Below, piece by piece: positions 50,950 to 63,472 of a stretch of 64,000 nucleotides of DNA (its first letter is position 1; each line of letters opens with the position of its first letter). This DNA is from Lactifluus volemus (Eukaryota; Basidiomycota; Agaricomycetes; Russulales; Russulaceae). The translations under genes were made by a program, and so were the position numbers. The notes below the pieces were generated by a model, which saw only the letters and a program-made list of their open reading frames with translations, had not been told where the DNA came from and did not search any database. The DNA lies in NCBI GenBank assembly GCA_022376515.1, contig WTXI01000036.1:1-64000 (forward strand), given 5' to 3'.

Positions 50950-52342
50950 ATGGTCTCTCGGTTTGTCGGTGTATCCCTGCGGCACATCCAACAGATTCTC
51001 ACCCCTCTACGAGAGTCAATCACCCATAAGCCGCCCTTCGTAGGCGGATTATTGCAACTACCCCCCTCTCATCTCTCTCTCTTTTACAAAACCACCAAAG
51101 ACAGCCATGGCTCTAGGTTTGTATACATTAATTCTATCACTTGGTCATCTCTAACATTTAATCTGTAGACATATAAACTTCGCGAACGCAGCCCCTGAAG
51201 AAGTAGAGCAGCTCGCAGAGGCCTGTGAACCCGCCGGCTTTGGCCTCAACAGAAGGAGGTGATGGATGAGGCTTACCGCAAGGCTAGAAAGATGGACACC
51301 GACCGTTTCTCCCCATTGCTGCTACCTGATAACACGGATCTTGTCAAGATCGTGCGTGACTACCTTCTAGAGGGTACTCAATCGACCCTCAAAATCAATG
51401 CCGAGCTATACAAGCTCAATGTGTACAGTATGCACCTGATCCACACTCAAACTTGGCAGAACTTAAGTTGCTACCCCAGGTCAGGGGTCATTCTTCATGT
51501 CCCACGTCGATACTCCACGTAACGAAAAGATGTTCGGGTCCCTTGTCGTTGTCTATCCAACACCCCACGAGGGTGGCTCTCTGGTCTTTCGGCACCACGA
51601 CGAGAATTGGACATTCGACTCTTCCGCTGCGCTGTCTTCCGCCCTTCCAAATTCAATATCCTACGCTGCATTTTTCTCTGACGTCGACCACGAGATCTTG
51701 CCCGTGAAGTCAGGTCATCGTGTCTCGTTGACATATAACCTATGCTTCGATGACGATGAGCGTCCCTCTGCGAAGCCCTTGGTGTCGGAACACCCTCCCG
51801 CCCCTATGGAGGAGAACGAGCGGAAGTTCCGTTCGGAATTTGAGGTTCTTCTCAATAGCCCAGAGTTCCTCCCAAATGGGGGTCTACTCGGGTTCAAAAT
51901 GCGGCACCTGTACCAAATAAACGACAAGCTTGAACACGTCTACGGTCTTCTGAAGGCCAGCGATGCAATTGTGTACCAGAACCTGCGTGCGCTCGGGTTC
52001 GAACCCGTCCTGTACCTTCATTATCAAGACACATTTTCCAGGGAAGATGGTAGGCTCGTCAACTATGTACCCGACTTCGAGAATATGTGTGGAGACGGTG
52101 GCGTGGCCAGCTTGTTATGGGGAACAGGTTGGGGTGATAATTGCTTGAGCTCGGAAGAAGTGACGTGGGTCACGCCCAAAACGACATTCAACACTCTAAC
52201 GACCGCGTATCCTCATTATGGGAATGAAGCAACGGTGCAATATGCGTATGCGCAATTATGCCTTATCGTGCGTATCGGTAGTCTAGGTGCAAGGTTGGCA
52301 CATCCCTTAAGAAGGCCCGGGTCTTCAAGTGATACATCGTAA
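50950..52342 (+). CDS. 2OG-Fe(II) dioxygenase-like protein, Agaricomycete family
   Basis: Three exons: 50950-51116, 51169-51427, 51480-52342. N-terminal part: TPLRESITHKPPFVGGLLQ, then HINFANAAPEEVEQLAEACE and GFGLN, MDEAYRKARKMDTDRFS, STLKINAELYKLNVY. The double-stranded beta-helix motifs are visible: Fe ligands H and D in MSHVDTPRNEKMFGSL, and the distal H with the 2-oxoglutarate Arg in VKSGHRVSLTYNL. HEGGSLVFRHHDENWTF and FFSDVDHEILPV complete the core. Such proteins are abundant in mushroom genomes and resemble prolyl 4-hydroxylases, but their substrates are unknown. At 51250 the frame hits TGA in LNRRR; one added C restores LNQKEVMDEAY and brings total coding length to 1290 nt, divisible by three. 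Confidence 0.88.
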
Positions 52343-53889
52343 ACACGAGTTTGATTCTCATAGTAAACGTGCCATGGCAGTAAATTGATAATATACGTAT
52401 GTTCATTGTGACGGAATGTTACTATCTAGCATTAGGTTATCACTACGCTTAAACAGCGTGTAGGCCAAACCTTTTGGGTTCAGACCGGGATGGTCTTCAG
52501 GTGGGGATGCTAGAGGGCGGGAGGTCGACAGGTTCATTTATCAGGGAGGTGGGTACAAGTTACATGTATGGAGGAGCCTCAGCTTGGAACTTTGAAACAA
52601 TGATTGTGCGGACATTCTATGAGCTGGGTGGAGCTCACGTTGGGCTCCACAGAGATAACAGTGCTTCACAAAGTACAAGCCGCTCTCTCGATCATGATTG
52701 AATCTTCCCAGCCTTCAGGGAGTTGCCGGATCCTCATCTAGACAGAGTACAACAGTCAGTTGACATTGGCGCTGACCCCTTCAGTTGGCCCCGGTTCCAG
52801 GCACTCAACGAATCCAAACTGCGGTAAATGTGGATCAGCCTCCGGTGGGTGTTTAAGGGGATCATTTGGGGGTTTCGCAAACAGGAATGGGTGCCAAGGG
52901 GGGGGGAATTTGTATAAATTGAGGATTCTGATGCAAAAGCCCCCGGCTGACTTGGAAGCTGAGGTGCTAGTGGCATGATCGGCCGCATCCTTGACGGACG
53001 CCGCTTGACAAGAAATTTGCGCCACATCATGACGCACAGATTATAATCCGAGTCTGTGCCGTAGGTGCAAAAGTAAACTTATGTTAGCGTTTTTGCAGGA
53101 ACACGATACACTGGGGGGTGGGTCTGTATAACAGAGCTCTGCACCTTTTCGGATTCTTCCGTGAGGTAACTCAGTTATTTCGACATCAAATGTAGTGTCC
53201 CATTGATCTCGATGACTGCCGTAAGGAGACCTAGCTCATCTCAGGGGCCGAAATTGGGTAATTGAACACTTATAACAGAGGGTTTCCCCCAGAAGAGGTA
53301 GAGGCAAAACGCCCTTCTATGCACCCTCAGTGCCTACACACTGGCAGCCAGGTAGGCCGCGTGTATACAGGCCGAACGTCGCCCGACGAGTCTTACCCGT
53401 GCTTATGCAGTCGGGTAACAGAGCCATTCGTAGTAACTCACTCGCCTGAGGCCTTTTAGAGGATGGCGCCTGGAAGTTGGCGTCGGCGCCTCACTTGGCT
53501 CAGATTGATCCAAAGTGCTCGACGAGTTGAAAGCGAGTACAAATTTGCATTATCAGCGCCAGCCTAGGACTTTAGTGGGTTTCTCTGAGCTGGAGAAGCT
53601 GAGCACTGTGCAGTGCCTGTGGCAGTTATGAGACACTAGTGCATGTGAGATACATTCAAGTTGTCTGACCGCGAGGGCTTTTGTATTTCCTAGAACTTCA
53701 ACTTGAATCGGGTATAGCCTGAGAAATGACTGATATGCCTAGAAAAGCAGAAGACATACGTCTCGCCTAGAACTAAAGAAAATTGTGCACATGAGACACG
53801 AATAAGATGCACGAGGAAGCACACGTCAGCTGCAGCTGGGCCGCTTTCAAGTAAACGTAATCTCCCACGGTCCTTCACGCTCTCGAGTC
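52343..53889. other. 1.5 kb, no supported gene
   Basis: A 75-codon ORF at 52474-52701 and others show no family resemblance. Nothing else seen. Confidence 0.35.
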
Positions 53890-54366
53890 ATGACAAGTAC
53901 GACTGACCCGGCTCCCAGTGATTCAAACGACTACTATTCTCTCCTCGGCATCACACGTTATGCTTCTCAAGACACAATAAAAGCAGCATACCGTTCTGCA
54001 CTTCTGCGCCTACACCCTGACAAGCGGAAGCTCGATGATCCAGCACCACCTGCAAATATTGGACTACTGCAGGATGCCTTCTTGACACTCTCATCTGCAA
54101 CACTACGCACGGCATACGACGAACACCTCGAACAGAATCGCGCCAGTCCGCGTTCAGCTCGAGTAGTTTCGCTAGAAGAATTTGATTGTTCAGAGGGACC
54201 TTCTGATGATGCGATATCAATTTGGAGCCTTGCATGCCGTTGTGGTGGAAATTTCAAGATCAACGAGAGTGACCTCGAACATGGGCGTCACCTTGTTGAA
54301 TGTGGGGGCTGCTCTGATGTTGTTTGGGTGGGATATGAAATAGTCAAGGAAGTTGAAAGGGATTAA
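53890..54366 (+). CDS. DPH4: Diphthamide biosynthesis protein 4 (DnaJ type)
   Basis: A single exon of 158 codons. The J-domain has DYYSLLGITRYASQDTIKAA, the HPD motif in LRLHPDKRK, and ATLRTAYDEHLEQ. The C-terminus is a DPH-type (CSL) zinc finger: CRCGGNFKINESDLE followed by ECGGCSDVVWVGYE, four zinc-binding Cys. Dph4 supports the iron-sulfur Dph1-Dph2 step that modifies a His of eEF2 to diphthamide. Length and domain order are typical. Unlike its neighbours it has no intron and no frame problem. Confidence 0.95.
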   Translation: MTSTTDPAPSDSNDYYSLLGITRYASQDTIKAAYRSALLRLHPDKRKLDDPAPPANIGLLQDAFLTLSSATLRTAYDEHLEQNRASPRSARVVSLEEFDCSEGPSDDAISIWSLACRCGGNFKINESDLEHGRHLVECGGCSDVVWVGYEIVKEVERD

Positions 54367-55694
54367 GTCGGTCGACATTTGTACGTTCTCGCACGCTGTC
54401 TCGGCTCGGGAGCCACAGTCACTTGTCTTGTCAGTATTAGACCGTTTTACGTCAAACGTCACTAGTACTATTTTAGAGGGCCAGACGTCCCGACTCACCA
54501 CTCGGTTGATGACGTGGATCAGGATTTCTCTTAGACGCACACTTCACTCGCCTTAACGGATGTACATATCAGCATGCAGCTTAATCGACTTGAATTCACT
54601 GGCAGAGATGTTTCATTCTCAGCAACCACCGTGTAACTCGAATGTGCTGGCCAGTCAAGACCAGTGTCGAATCTGGGGACATTCGTGGCCAGAAATACAC
54701 TCCTCACTGTCGCTACTCCCGCTCTAGCCCATGCACTGCCATTAGGTATGGTGCTACATCACGTAAGTTTCTGGATACTACGTGCTAACGCTGCGCTACA
54801 CTTTGTTGCTAATGTTACTACTTTAGGGGCAGTCTTTTTTTCAACGCCGCGCGCCCGATCCTCGCCTGTCTGTCGAATTGAGAACCATACCTAGACAGGG
54901 AAGCTTTTCGCGTCCCATGATGGCACTTTCCGTGTGGCAGAGACTAATTTATCGTTACTGATGCGGATCGGTTCCTTGTGTGGACGGCGTTTGGCCACGG
55001 TATACAATTGGTATATACACAGCTACTCCAAACTAGTACCTCCTTTCTGCCTAACTGCTGCGAGATGGGATGCGATAACCCCCTATTTCTTCGGAACTTC
55101 AGTCCCGTTGACAGACGCTTGGAAATTTCCGTGATTGAAAATTTTTACATCCTGACGCCCTGGGGCGTGCACGCTCGAGATGGCTCAGGGAGTGAGCTAG
55201 ATCCGCACTAGTACTGTACAAAACACGGAGTGGTGATCAATCACCTGACTACATCGGGGCATGGGGCACCCATCGACGGCGGGCGTCTATCGTTTTTTTT
55301 TTTCACATCGCGAATTAACACGTCATGTGCCTCATGTAGCAATGTACAACGCATTGAAATGCGATACGGGACCTTCGGGCCTCAGGCCTCGAATCCTGCG
55401 ATGAAGCACAAGGGTTCTTGCCCAGGGCGGGGTTGACCTCAACTCCGAGTCACTATCTGTATTCTGCACTGATGCTAGTCGCGTTGTGGGGTGCGAACAC
55501 TCAGATAATGTGTCGGGACGCCGCGTGGGAACCTCGAGGATCACTGCGAGGTGGATGCGTGGCAATGGTCTTGCCGCCTGAGCCCCCTAGAAAAGACCCG
55601 AATCACCAGTCCCCACCACTAATTCCGCAAATTATTTCTTTTTACCACTCGACGTCCCCGACAGCGTATTTCCCTCAAGTATTGATTGCAGAGC
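54367..55694. other. 1.3 kb, no supported gene
   Basis: Short ORFs only, no domain or repeat recognised. A T-run at 55294-55304. Confidence 0.35.
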
Positions 55695-56328
55695 ATGTCT
55701 CAGGTATGCACTGTTCTGTGATCACCCGCACATGGCATTTGGCGCTGACACTGCCTGCGTAGATCGATATTGAACTTGCAGCACTGCTCAATTCACTGAG
55801 TTTTGAGCCGCCGATCACTGTGAGCGATGCTCACCTCACCTCTCGTTCCCATTGGTAAACCTGACTTTCGAGCGCAGTCTGGCCCCACGCCAATTACCAT
55901 TCCGACCATGTCCGACATCAAGATGAGCGACGAGGATCAAGGGTACCAAGTGAGTTGGTTTTCCCTAACCAAGACAGGTTTTCTGAGTGATTCTCCACCC
56001 AATGTAGTCTGATTCCACAGACGTTACAACCTCCTCGGTCGCGCAACAAGCACCCTGTCCGTGTGCACTCCTGCAGGCATTTGCTTGTTGTCATGGCCTA
56101 GGGGAAGGGCGGAAGACAATTGGTGATGGCGACCTTTCACAACTTGTCTTCACGCACCGCCAGGCATTCTTAGCATGCCCATCGGCACATGCGGGCTGTT
56201 CAGCGGGTTTTAAAGGGCTCGCCACTCTTTTGGAGAATGGAGTCCAAATCACGAACGGGAACCTTGGTATAGATGCGGTGGGTATGCTCCGCACCGAGGC
56301 GTGGCTGTTGTCAGGGTGGGGTGCATAG
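55695..56328 (+). CDS. Small Cys-rich protein of unknown function
   Basis: Four exons (55695-55703, 55763-55819, 55878-55949, 56008-56328) join through canonical GTATGC, GTGAGC and GTGAGT donors to 153 codons without a frame problem. The start MSQIDIELAALLNSLSFEPP is followed by a Ser/Thr/Asp-rich linker and a Cys cluster: QAPCPCALLQAFACCHG, then LACPSAHAGC. The middle and end (SQLVFTHRQAF, GFKGLATLLENGVQITNG, GMLRTEAWLLSGWGA) look folded. The last exon alone is a 106-codon frame without an early ATG, so simple ORF calling misses it. I do not recognise the family. The 9-nt first exon is an assumption; further upstream exons are possible. Confidence 0.5.
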
Positions 56329-56746
56329 CGTACTCATGAGATCGCCGGACGATCGAGACTTGGTGGGATATTGTTTATTGTGCATCAATATTGTAGCATA
56401 GCCGCCGTAGAATGTCAAACATTCTTGATGTTGTATGACCCGTTGGATTTATTGTCCGAACTTGAATCGTCAAATCCCGTAGTCCCACATACCCGCGTGG
56501 ACTCCCGGTTGAGCTTTTGCACCTCGTGACTCTGTTGGGCCTTGGGGTTGCTCGTGTCGATGACATCATCGATGTGAAAGGAGGATGTAGTCCTAGCTGG
56601 TCGTGGTTGGTAGGCGTCACGTGTATGCAATGCAGTATATTTGTGTATATTTGTATTGAGGCTTAGAACTAGCAAACCTTAAATTTAGCCAAGCTAAACC
56701 AAGGTCTCAACCTCAAGACGTACGTAGATCACACAACATAGCCAAG
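56329..56746. other. Promoter region of uL4 gene
   Basis: 418 bp upstream of the uL4 ATG at 56747. No gene seen. A TATATTTGTGTATATTTG motif lies at about 56635-56655. Confidence 0.4.
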
Positions 56747-58137
<1,391 letters not shown>

Positions 58138-58759
58138 TCTTACGGTTTGATAAGAGCCGTAATCTATTTGATGGAGTTATGTGCCCTTTGTATGCATCCA
58201 TATACATGAATCGCCAAGCCGCCGTCCGTCGCTATGCTGCCACGCCGAAAACATGATGTTCTGCTTCTCGTGATAAGCAAGGTTCTATACTTTAGTGATC
58301 CCACCCCTCTTCCGAATGCAACCCAGAAATAATGTCCGGATTCCGGATCGAATTGTCGCCGGATGTGATTGTGGCGGCATGTCCAAGCGTTTCCTCGCGG
58401 TGTGCAACATACTATTCTGTCCTGGCCTCAAGGCTTGAGAGAGATCGGCCGGGTTGCGTATCCCCGTGAAACATACACATATAAGTACTCATTTCGGTCA
58501 AGTTAAACCTTTTATGTAATTAAACGATACAGCAGCAAGGTCGGCGCCCGCAACATAGGGCTCCGATGAAGCAAAGTAATGGGGATACGAGTGATGGTTG
58601 ACAAAGATAGCGATGTTGGTGATGATTATAAATAGTGCTATACGAACGGAAGTGCGTTTGGTGAAGGATTCAAGGATGGACGGCCGTCTGCAGATCAGAA
58701 GCAATCTTGGACCGCGCACGTGCGGGAGATATCCGTGTTTTGACAAGAGAGAGTGGTGG
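58138..58759. other. Convergent 3' intergenic region
   Basis: Between the stops of uL4 (+) and the C2H2 gene (-). A 127-codon minus ORF (58498-58881) overlaps the last exon of the zinc-finger gene in another frame and is not supported. Confidence 0.4.
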
Positions 58760-60270
58760 TCAGTAATAGTTGCTATCGTCGCGTTTGTAATGCTGCAGCT
58801 GTTCTTGCGGTTCTTGTTGCTGCTGCTGCTTTTCCAAGTTTTGGCCCGTGGAGGATATGCATGTCCATGCGCGGACAACACGACGGAGGCGGTCTGAAAA
58901 GAAAGGAAGAGAGGTCTCTTGTTAGCGGGGCGGAGACGAGAACAAGTTGAAACGCGGGGAAAAGGGACTCACCCCTTGCCCGGCGCCGAGCGCAAGCATG
59001 TCGCATTAGATCCCGTGCGCTCTCAAACGAACCTCCGCACCGCACGCACGCATATGCCCCTGCCCCAACGGCATGAATGTGCAAGTGAAACGTCAATGCG
59101 CGCACGCCGACCAACAACTCATCGCACCCGCGTCGTGGACAACGCAACAATCCATCTGTTCGAGGACTACGCAGCATAGTCATCGTCGCCTCTTCTCTCT
59201 GCGCGCAAATTTGTGTGAGTTTACTAGGGAAAAAAAAAACGAGGGGGGAGAGGGCTTACTGCCTCTTCGAGTTCGTCGGTTATGGAAGGCCGTCGACGTA
59301 CTTGGGGAGGTGTCAACGCTCGAGCTGGTCGACGTTGCAAAACCGGTCTCAGACTCTCAGTCTCGACAAAGGTGAGACTCGTCGGCGTCGTGCGTAGCGT
59401 CGAATCGCGAGCCGGGACGTCCGCGCCGTCCGCGCCTGTGCCTCTCCTTGCACCGGGCCCAGATCCAACTTCTTCTTCTTCTTTTTCGAGGGGGCCCGCG
59501 TCCGAGTGGGGCGGTGGGGCGGAAACGGGGCCGGGGCTGAGGCCGTCGTCCCCATTGCTCTTGTCCTTCTCTCCGTCTTCGCTATAAGAGCACACATCGA
59601 CCACCATCAACGTCGGTGCCGTCGTTTCTGTCGCCATCTCCCTCATCGTTGTCGCGCGCACGAGCGCTGACACTGGCACCGGGCTCGTGATTCGCAACGC
59701 GGGCGCAGCTGGCCGTGGCGGGAGCGGGAGCGGTTTTTCATATCCATCCACCTGCATCGGCATCGGAGCCGCATTCTCCTTCTCCTTCTCCGATTCTGGT
59801 TCTCTCCCTTTTACTGGTTCCGATTCCCGCTCTCTTTCCGGAGAGCTGCGCCACCGTCGCCCAAATATCGACGCGTTGGGACTACTACCGGTAGCGTTAC
59901 TGGTAGTCGTAGGCTTATCTGCAGCCTGCTGTGTCTCGTTCGCCTTCTCGAGTGCCTCGAGCGCGGCCCATCGTGCACGAACTCGTGCCGCAACGTCCTC
60001 CGCGGCGCTCAGCTTGCGAAGCCGCGGGCCCGAGCTCACAGTGCTATACAGCGACTCGGCAGATGACGTCGCGCTACTGCGGCTGCTTCCGGGCAGCATC
60101 GTACCGTAGCGTTTTTGCGAAGCGTTCTGTTGGTATTGATAATGGTACGCTGGCATTTGTCGGCGGGGACGGCTGATGCTGCGGCTCCCCGGCGCTTCAT
60201 GGGCGGCGTCTGTTGGTTTTGTGTTTGTGTGGTGGAGGAGGGTGAATGGTTTTCGGCGCTCTACGCTCAT
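58760..60270 (-). CDS. C2H2-type zinc finger protein, mostly disordered
   Basis: Three exons (60270-59260, 59198-58973, 58893-58760) give 456 residues in frame. The first two thirds are Ser/Pro/Glu-rich and disordered (ERERESEPVKGREPESEKEK, LEKEEEEVGSGPGARRGTG). Exon 2 codes two zinc-finger-like units: LRCPRRGCDELLVGV..LTFHLHIH (C-x4-C..H-x3-H) and YACVRCGGSFESARDLMRHAC (C-x2-C..H), the second ending in His then Cys or another ligand. A Gln-rich tail (EKQQQQQEPQEQLQHY) follows. A transcription-factor role is inferred from the fingers and low-complexity regions. An in-frame ATG further in (MPAYHYQYQQN) is an alternative start. Confidence 0.75.
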
Positions 60271-61572
60271 CTTGCCTCAGCCGGTCTGTCGGTTCGGTCG
60301 GTCAGTCGGTAGACGGTTGGGTGGAGAGTGGACCGATGGGCGGAGGGTGTGTGGATGAAGGGACGGAGGGGATGGGATGGAACCTTGGGGAGGAGGGAGG
60401 ATCACGGAGGTGCGTGGGTGCTTTATTATGAGGTGAAGAGTGTGGTCTGATGGAGACCACACCAAAGTGGTCTGGGACAAAGGAGCACGCTGCACGCGTT
60501 GCCAATGCCCCGATCTGGTAGTGGGCGAGAACGTTGCAATAATGGGCTGGTGATAAACTCGACAGAGATACAGATCATTTAAGGCGCAATTCCGCATTGC
60601 CTGGACAGTGTGGTAAGCCTCGTAAACCAAACCGCCCGATGGCAGCCACGAGCCCAAGGCGTGTTGTGTCACGTGTCACTGTCAGTCCACGATCTGTGTG
60701 GGAAGATTCATTCTTCACTAGCTTCACTACCAGGGTCGCAATAATAGAGAGAACCGCTGCAATTGTTTCGGCAATATCAAACCTGCTGAACTGAAAGGGG
60801 TCCAACGCGGATCAGAAGAGTATCGTGTAATGGGCCGTACCAGGCTATGCTGTAAACAGTTTCATGTCCTCGTTGAGATAATTAGTGCGCGCGACATATA
60901 CGTATCCTGGAAACAGTTTTGGAAAAAAAAAATTGACGTTTAAAATACTTTCAATTCCTGAAAGTAGGGGTGCTGCGTTCGCGCCGACCTAGTGGTGAGT
61001 GTTTCACAGCAAAAAATGGGATGTGTGATAGACGGCGGGAGTGAGGGGAAATCAAGAAGCAGAACCACCAAGCGGCCTCGCGCATGGACCTTATGATTGC
61101 AAGTGAATCGGGCGCCATTGATATTGTCCGGGAGCGTTTCCATGTCAATCGAAGTGCTACAAATAGTCATCTCAGGAGAGGAAACCAACGACATTGCGCC
61201 GTTTCAATCAAAATCTCTTCAAGCACAAAACATAGACGGACTGACCCCTGATCGGTGATAGAATCAATTTGCCGAGACCCTGTGCGGGTATAGAGATACC
61301 TTCGCGCCCCGGTGGCAAGGAACTCTAGATCGTTACCAAAAGTCGCTGAGAGTGCTCGTGTGCCACACTTATCTCAACAATCAGGGGCAGAAACTGTGTA
61401 TTATACTGGGCTTTAAACAATCCGCTCTAAGCTTTGCCCCATGCCGGATACCCTGTTGATGAAAAACGACATGAATCTTACGCAAGATTGTCAAGGGTTC
61501 AAGCTCACCTTAAGAAGCTGCTTACACAAAAGGCAGTAGGCTGATAGCACGACAATAATATACGTACAGAAG
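60271..61572. other. 1.3 kb intergenic
   Basis: Upstream of the C2H2 gene and downstream of COQ4. GGGTGG/CGGTCGG repeats at 60290-60370; a perfect 9-bp stem, GTGTGGTCT/AGACCACAC, at 60440-60462. No gene seen. Confidence 0.4.
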
Positions 61573-62544
61573 TCAGCCCATCTGACCACTCAACTCCGTC
61601 TTCACCCGCCGCGCAGTAGCCTCCTTGGCTTCTGAGAGGGGCTTCCTCCACTTGGGTGGAGGAGGATCCCATATACCAAGTTCCTCTTTAAGCTCCCTGA
61701 GGTCCTGAGCCCACCGCTCTTCCCAGTACACGGTTATCATGCTGCGTGATGCGCTCCCACAGCGCAATGCCCAGGGTACGTACTCTGAGAGGAAGCGCGC
61801 GCGTTTGGTGGCATTCAGGCGGACGACGGCTGCTGTGGACAACGCTGCAGACGGCAGGCCGAGATTGGCAAATTCGAACACCTTGAGCGCGAGCTCGTAT
61901 TCGACTGAAACAGGGAGACCACAGAGTGCGTGGTAGAAATCGTGGCACTCGCGGTATCGCTGCATGACATACGCAAGCTCGGGGTCGTCGATGTAGTGGA
62001 CCTGTATGAATCGACATGAGTAAAAAGGCGTTTTACGGGGTGGAGAATCGCACCGGCTCGCGCGTGTCGGGGGTGACGCCGCAACGGTCGAGCCAGGTCA
62101 CGTATGCGTGCCCAAAGGTATTTTCGGGCAGACGAGCAAGCGTGGCCATATCAACCGTACTTGTGTTGATTCGTGGACGCTCTTTCAGGATGCGCCTCCC
62201 CTCCTCGCTCTCAAGCATGTGGTCTAGCAGACGCGGAAGCACGGGTCCAGCGGTCGTCTCACCGAGAGCCGCCACCATATCTACCAGACGTTGGTCATAA
62301 ATAGGGAATGATGGAAGACACGCTGACCTGCTCTTCGAGGGTCTGCAAGCGACATAACTGCCGACCCGACAGCTAGAAACGCATTCTCGAACCAGTTGAG
62401 GGGGATGTGACCTGGATATGCCGGTTCTGTTTTGACGGAGCGTGTTTGCAGGACATTTGGACGGTTCAAGATGGAAGAAGTGAATGAATTAAGGCGCAAG
62501 TAGTGTCGAGGAGTACGTGAGCATGCTGCAGCCAGAAGAGACAT
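61573..62544 (-). CDS. COQ4: Ubiquinone biosynthesis protein COQ4
   Basis: Three exons (62544-62328, 62280-62054, 62001-61573) give 290 residues in frame. A mitochondrial presequence is likely ([20 protein letters not shown]). Conserved parts: [72 protein letters not shown] and the zinc ligand motif [17 protein letters not shown] (HDxxH then Glu), ending with [22 protein letters not shown]4 sits on the matrix side of the inner membrane and is needed for coenzyme Q assembly; it has been linked to oxidative decarboxylation of the ring. No frame problem. Confidence 0.96.
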
Positions 62545-63472
62545 CACTTGCTGGCAATGCTTGCTTTGGCGCTCTGGCGTCGTGGATTGACCTTAACGTA
62601 AGGTTAGGTGTAGCCTCCACTAACTTAGGTGCCTCTAGTCTTGTACTCAATCGTCTACTAAAGTAATAAGACAAAATCTATGCGCTGCAATATCAAGGAT
62701 GCTAGCTTGACACGCGCAAACATAACCAAAACGTACTATTGCTGCTTCTTCTTTGCCTGCAAGTCGATGGGAGTGCGAGTACTCGCGCACACACTCCCAG
62801 ACCCAGAATGCGCTTTTCTCGATAAAAATCGCATGCTTTAGCCTAGTATGTCGGGCGTATCAAGGAGACTGGCGCGTGTCCCAAGACGTGCACGGAGCTT
62901 ATGTCCTACTCATCATACTAACAGGAAGCCAGAATTGAGAATTCTTTTGGTCCTCTCTCCTCTCGTTCTCATCAACCATGTGTTTGATAACAGAGATGCC
63001 TCACCATCGGTTAGCACATTCCTGCCCTTGCTTTGATTGAGCTGCGTGATTTCAAATTCAACATTTACAAACACGAGTTGGAGTTGCGAATAACGATGAC
63101 CCAGACCTTGACTCTGGAATCACCAAACACCTTCCGCCTTCTTCATCGTATGTCTGTATCCTCTGGGGCGATCATTTATTTCGAGCACGATCTCTAGCCA
63201 TCCGTCCAAACTATCCGCAAGCTTGCGGCGCCTCCCACATACCGCCCCCGTGTCTTTTCTCTCTTCTATCTTGCAGCCTCCTCAAAGTCACCTGCGTACT
63301 CTCTGGAGAGTAGATACAGCGACTTGTTTCAGATAGTACGAGAGATAATAATGAGGGACAATGATTTGCGCAGTTCCTTCCGTACCGTCATGTACAGGAA
63401 AACACTACAGTAAGTTATCATGTAAATGGGATCGATCATGTGGACAAAATGAGTGACCAGAGCGAAATGTCA
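62545..63472. other. Intergenic between COQ4 and TMA46
   Basis: Both genes are on the minus strand, so this holds the COQ4 promoter and the TMA46 3' flank. Short ORFs only. Confidence 0.4.

Noticed and set aside
51990..52012. GGGTTCGAACCC palindrome as a tRNA T-arm
   Set aside because: Lies inside the coding frame of the 2OG dioxygenase with no other tRNA features.
58498..58881. 127-codon minus ORF
   Set aside because: Overlaps the last exon of the C2H2 gene in a different frame; the spliced model gives an in-frame stop at 58760 and a length divisible by three.
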